A stretch of DNA of 63,815 nucleotides from CAKOSP01 sp964370545 (GTDB lineage: Bacteria > Bacillota_I > Bacilli_A > RF39 > UBA660). The notes under the pieces are model-generated. The model was not told the origin of the DNA. It saw only the letters and a program-made list of their open reading frames with translations, and made no database searches. Location: assembly GCA_964370545.1 (NCBI GenBank), contig CAYJJQ010000003.1, positions 1 through 63,815 on the forward strand, given 5' to 3'. Positions 62,031 through 63,815 of the stretch are shown piece after piece (the stretch's first letter is position 1; each line of letters opens with the position of its first letter). A program made the translations under genes and the position numbers.

Positions 62031-62641
62031 TATTTTACATCCTTGATAATATATAAATAGTTAATATTATCAAGATTACTTGAAATATTTACTTCATATT
62101 TAATATTATCTATATTATAACTTATATTACCTATTTTAATGCCTTCATTTAAATTAGCAAGACCTGATGTATATACACTAGTACCCACTAATATATCTGT
62201 ATTAGTTAAATTAGTTATAACTAATTTATTATCTATATTTTTAAGAAGACCATAAGAATCATTTACTTTAACAGATAGATTAATATCACTATGTGATATT
62301 AATCTTACCTCGCTAGTAGTTTTATTAACTTTAGTTATAAAACCTACTATGCCGCTGTTATCTATAACAGCCATGTTTTCTTTTAGATCATAATTAAGAC
62401 CTTTATAAATAGTTATTTCATCATTAAAATTATATATATCTCTATATAAAACTCTAGTAGTTATATAATTTGTATCAAGGGGTATATAAGGATTATTATT
62501 TACATCACAGTAAAACTTAGTTACAGTATTATAGTTATAGTTATTATCTAGCATTAGATATATAATATCTTTAAATATAAGTATATTTATTAATTTTTTA
62601 TTCATATTTATAGTATGATTTAAATTAAATAGATAATGCAA
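62030..62641 (-). CDS. mreC: MreC-like rod-shape protein, short form
   Basis: 203 residues. The beta-domain matches MreC: TTRVLYRDIYNFNDEITIYKGLNYDLKENMAVIDNSGIVGFITKVNKTTSEVRLISH, VYTSGLANLNEGIKIGNISY. The usual coiled coil (~70 residues) between the anchor and this domain is missing, and the N-terminal anchor is weak. The first 12 residues may not be translated (alternative ATG at 62605). MreC organises cell-wall elongation with MreB, RodA and PBP2; no mreB is in the window. Confidence 0.75.
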   Translation of the reverse strand: MHYLFNLNHTINMNKKLINILIFKDIIYLMLDNNYNYNTVTKFYCDVNNNPYIPLDTNYITTRVLYRDIYNFNDEITIYKGLNYDLKENMAVIDNSGIVGFITKVNKTTSEVRLISHSDINLSVKVNDSYGLLKNIDNKLVITNLTNTDILVGTSVYTSGLANLNEGIKIGNISYNIDNIKYEVNISSNLDNINYLYIIKDVK

Positions 62642-63062
62642 ATTTATCTAATATAATTTGATTAGTTTTAAATATTACATTTATATCATTTGTTTGAACT
62701 AATAGTTTTTCATATTCATTTATTTCATTTTTTATATTTGAAGGAATAGATTTTTCTTTAATAAAATAATTAATATTATTATTTTTATAATATAATTCTA
62801 AGGTATTTACTAAAATATCTTCCGTATATATAGCGCTATATACATAGTAATAATTATCTTCTTTTACTACTATTCCAGATGCTGTATCTTCTATAAATTT
62901 ATTAGCATTATCTATATTTTCAAATACTCCTAACTGAAATATATAACCTATGCTAGTACTAGTTGCTACTATAGAGTTTTCATTTAAACTTCTAAGCATG
63001 TAAAAAGAAAATAATGAACCTGTTATAAGCGCTAAAGATATAGTTATAATATATTTTTTCAT
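62625..63062 (-). CDS. Membrane-anchored SPOR-like protein (SpoIIB-like position)
   Basis: 145 residues: one N-terminal membrane helix (about 5-24), then GYIFQLGVFENIDNANKFIEDTASGIVVKEDNYYYVYSAIYTEDI, which has the SPOR-domain pattern for binding denuded septal peptidoglycan, and a helical tail. In Bacillus a SPOR-domain protein (SpoIIB) is encoded near mreBCD. The similarity here is to domain and position, so the name is tentative. Overlaps the mreC frame by 17 bases. Confidence 0.55.
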   Translation of the reverse strand: MKKYIITISLALITGSLFSFYMLRSLNENSIVATSTSIGYIFQLGVFENIDNANKFIEDTASGIVVKEDNYYYVYSAIYTEDILVNTLELYYKNNNINYFIKEKSIPSNIKNEINEYEKLLVQTNDINVIFKTNQIILDKFALSI

Positions 63063-63130
63063 AATATCACCTGTAATAGTTTTATCATATTATAAGTAAG
63101 TATTATGTCACATTATGTAATTAGATACAC

Positions 63131-63159
63131 TTTACAGAATGTAAAATATATGTTATTAT
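63131..63159 (+). promoter_or_regulatory. Promoter of candidate antitoxin sRNA
   Basis: TTTACA, 17-base spacer, TATTAT on the plus strand; start predicted near 63166. Confidence 0.6.
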
Positions 63160-63195
63160 GAATATGTAAGAAGAACTTACATAAAATAAAAAAGG

Positions 63196-63222
63196 AAGTA
63201 CTTAAATTTGGCATAAGTACTT
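63196..63222 (-). terminator. Terminator of the hydrophobic-peptide mRNA
   Basis: Minus-strand AAGTACTTA-(9 nt)-TAAGTACTT followed by CCTTTTTTATTTT. Confidence 0.7.
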
Positions 63223-63236
63223 ACCATTTGTGGGTT

Positions 63237-63275
63237 AGCACTTAATTCAAATATGAAATAAGTGCTATTTTTATG
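63237..63275 (+). terminator. Terminator of the candidate antitoxin RNA
   Basis: AGCACTTA-A-TTCA-aata-TGAA-A-TAAGTGCT followed by ATTTTTAT on the plus strand. Confidence 0.75.
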
Positions 63276-63354
63276 CTATCAACATCATTAAAGAGGCTAA
63301 AAGCAAAAGTATTATCGTTATCAAAGAAAGTATTAAAAAATCCTTTTTAAACAT
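63271..63354 (-). CDS. Candidate type I toxin: 27-residue hydrophobic peptide
   Basis: The peptide begins MFKKDFLILSLITIILLLLA and continues SLMMLIA: a short basic head and one membrane-spanning stretch. It has a perfect Shine-Dalgarno (AAAGGAGG, 63363-63370, 8 bases from the ATG) and a strong promoter (TTTACA-N17-TATAAT, 63427-63455). Its mRNA ends at a terminator (63196-63222). An opposing small RNA overlaps the 3' end. These features fit a type I toxin acting on the membrane. I do not recognise a named family. Confidence 0.6.
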   Translation of the reverse strand: MFKKDFLILSLITIILLLLASLMMLIA

Positions 63355-63426
63355 AATATCAGCCTCCTTTCTAGGGTGAAACCTGAAATTTGAAGGCAAG
63401 CACTTAATTTAAGTATTCCTGTAATA

Positions 63427-63455
63427 ATTATATCTAAAAAATGACATGATGTAAA
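63427..63455 (-). promoter_or_regulatory. Promoter of the hydrophobic-peptide gene
   Basis: Minus-strand TTTACA, a 17-base spacer and a consensus TATAAT. Start near 63420, giving a ~65-nt leader. Confidence 0.75.
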
Positions 63456-63496
63456 TATTATTGTTTACTTTATGTTAATTTAATTGTCAGTTAGCT

Positions 63497-63525
63497 CTTA
63501 ATTCAAATATGAATTAAGTTTTTTT
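63497..63525 (+). terminator. Second terminator, similar to that of the antitoxin RNA
   Basis: CTTAATTCA-aata-TGAATTAAG followed by T7. The stretch GTTAGC(A/T)CTTAATTCAAAT before and in it is shared with the terminator at 63237-63275. It may end a second, unseen RNA, or be the leftover of a duplicated module. Confidence 0.6.
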
Positions 63526-63539
63526 ATGTTAAAATAGAA

Positions 63540-63568
63540 TTGTTATTTAAAATAAACTATAGTATAAT
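63540..63568 (+). promoter_or_regulatory. Promoter of the ATPase gene
   Basis: TTGTTA, 17-base spacer, TATAAT. A Shine-Dalgarno (AGGAAGG) follows before the ATG at 63602. Confidence 0.7.
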
Positions 63569-63601
63569 ATATATAAGAATAAATAGGAAGGATTTTTAAG
63601 T

Positions 63602-63815
63602 ATGCTAAAAAACTATGATTATCAAAATAAACCAGTAGTTGATATAGTAAATGAAATAATACTTGATGCAATAAATGAACATGCATCTGATATTCATTTT
63701 GATCCTTCATATGAGAATTTAAATGTAAGAATACGAGTAGATGGAGAGTTAATTGATTATGCAACTGTTCCTGAAAGCGTTAAAAAGAATTTAGTAACTA
63801 GAATAAAAATAATAT
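63602..63815 (+). CDS. PilB/GspE/ComGA-type secretion ATPase (5' part)
   Basis: The 71 codons visible encode PVVDIVNEIILDAINEHASDIHFDPSYENLNVRIRVDGELIDYATVP, the N2 domain of the assembly ATPase of type IV pili, type II secretion or competence pseudopili. Walker motifs lie beyond the window. With comEA/comEC elsewhere in the window it could be comGA, but a pilus ATPase is equally possible. Partial at the right edge. Confidence 0.85.
   Translation, partial: MLKNYDYQNKPVVDIVNEIILDAINEHASDIHFDPSYENLNVRIRVDGELIDYATVPESVKKNLVTRIKII

Larger units (their letters stand above)
63166..63275 (+). ncRNA. Candidate antisense antitoxin RNA (~110 nt)
   Basis: Predicted RNA from the promoter at 63131-63159 to a terminator hairpin at 63237-63266 (AGCACTTA, inner TTCA/TGAA, TAAGTGCT) followed by ATTTTTAT. 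It runs opposite to, and overlaps the 3' ~90 nt of, the mRNA for the 27-residue hydrophobic peptide at 63271-63354. No ORF of note. The layout resembles type I pairs such as txpA/RatA or bsrG/SR4. Confidence 0.55.

Noticed and set aside
63543..63764. Minus-strand open frame over the ATPase start
   Set aside because: The plus-strand frame has a promoter, Shine-Dalgarno and clear family motifs; the minus frame is a shadow.

Overview
The window is an A+T-rich (well under one third G+C by eye) bacterial chromosome segment with standard stop codon use: TGA ends the VanZ-like gene and Trp is TGG. Several features point to the Bacillota: two T-box leaders, RNase HIII, SepF and DivIVA, a ribosomal protein L27 with a cleavable N-terminus beside its Prp protease, the YqzL-RecO-Era string, TmcAL, and the sporulation-family genes yqfC, yqfD, spoIVFA-like and spoIVFB-like. 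A run of ten N inside a small gene marks a scaffold join, so this is probably a draft or metagenome-assembled genome. An uncultured gut-type lineage near Bacilli is my guess, not something the sequence proves.

Layout. 0-2.3 kb: tmcAL, a DUF3800 gene and a small gene broken by the gap. 2.3-16.4 kb is a mostly minus-strand housekeeping run: rseP, cdsA, divIVA, sepF, a stomatin-like gene, glyS, tdk, recO, a 27-codon yqzL, era, dgkA, ybeY, a VanZ-like gene, yqfD, yqfC, an HD-domain gene, and valS behind a T-box. 16.7-27.1 kb is a surface island: an Rpn-type nuclease gene, two membrane-anchored WG-repeat-like proteins, a large modular secreted protein, two tandem HExxH proteins (one frameshifted), and a second modular secreted protein. 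27.1-45.1 kb holds thioredoxin, CvpA, RNase HIII, holA, comEC/comEA, ftsW, a YjcZ-like peptide, a GH25 lysozyme, peptide deformylase, an unusual sigma-like factor, smc, rnc, yidD, a metal-binding-protein-like gene, three tRNAs and a polysaccharide deacetylase. 45.2-51.3 kb has a T-box operon (dNMP-kinase-like gene plus a short alaS), an AI-2E-type permease, a type III toxin-antitoxin locus (toxIN) and rpmA-prp-rplU. 51.4-58.8 kb is a second surface island: two coiled-coil proteins, a second Rpn gene and two more modular secreted proteins. 58.9-63.8 kb holds pyk, an mreCD-spoIVFAB-like cluster, a SPOR-like protein, a candidate type I toxin-antitoxin pair, and the start of a PilB/GspE/ComGA ATPase gene.

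The most interesting signal is in the modular secreted proteins. They share N-terminal hydrophobic segments ending in (T/F)AYF or TYAYY and ~240-residue repeated modules. Five modules contain a ~120-bp, locally G+C-richer patch where codons differ between copies while the third base is often kept. This looks like adenine-templated diversification by a diversity-generating retroelement (DGR). A conserved G+C-rich hairpin lies just after two of these genes. No reverse transcriptase or template repeat is in the window, so the machinery would have to act in trans from elsewhere.

Two small RNA-based modules also stand out. One is toxIN, with three 34-nt repeats, a terminator and a ToxN/AbiQ-type toxin, whose 39-bp promoter sequence is repeated in front of the next gene. 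The other is an unreported-looking 27-residue hydrophobic peptide whose mRNA overlaps, at its 3' end, an opposing small RNA with its own promoter and terminator.
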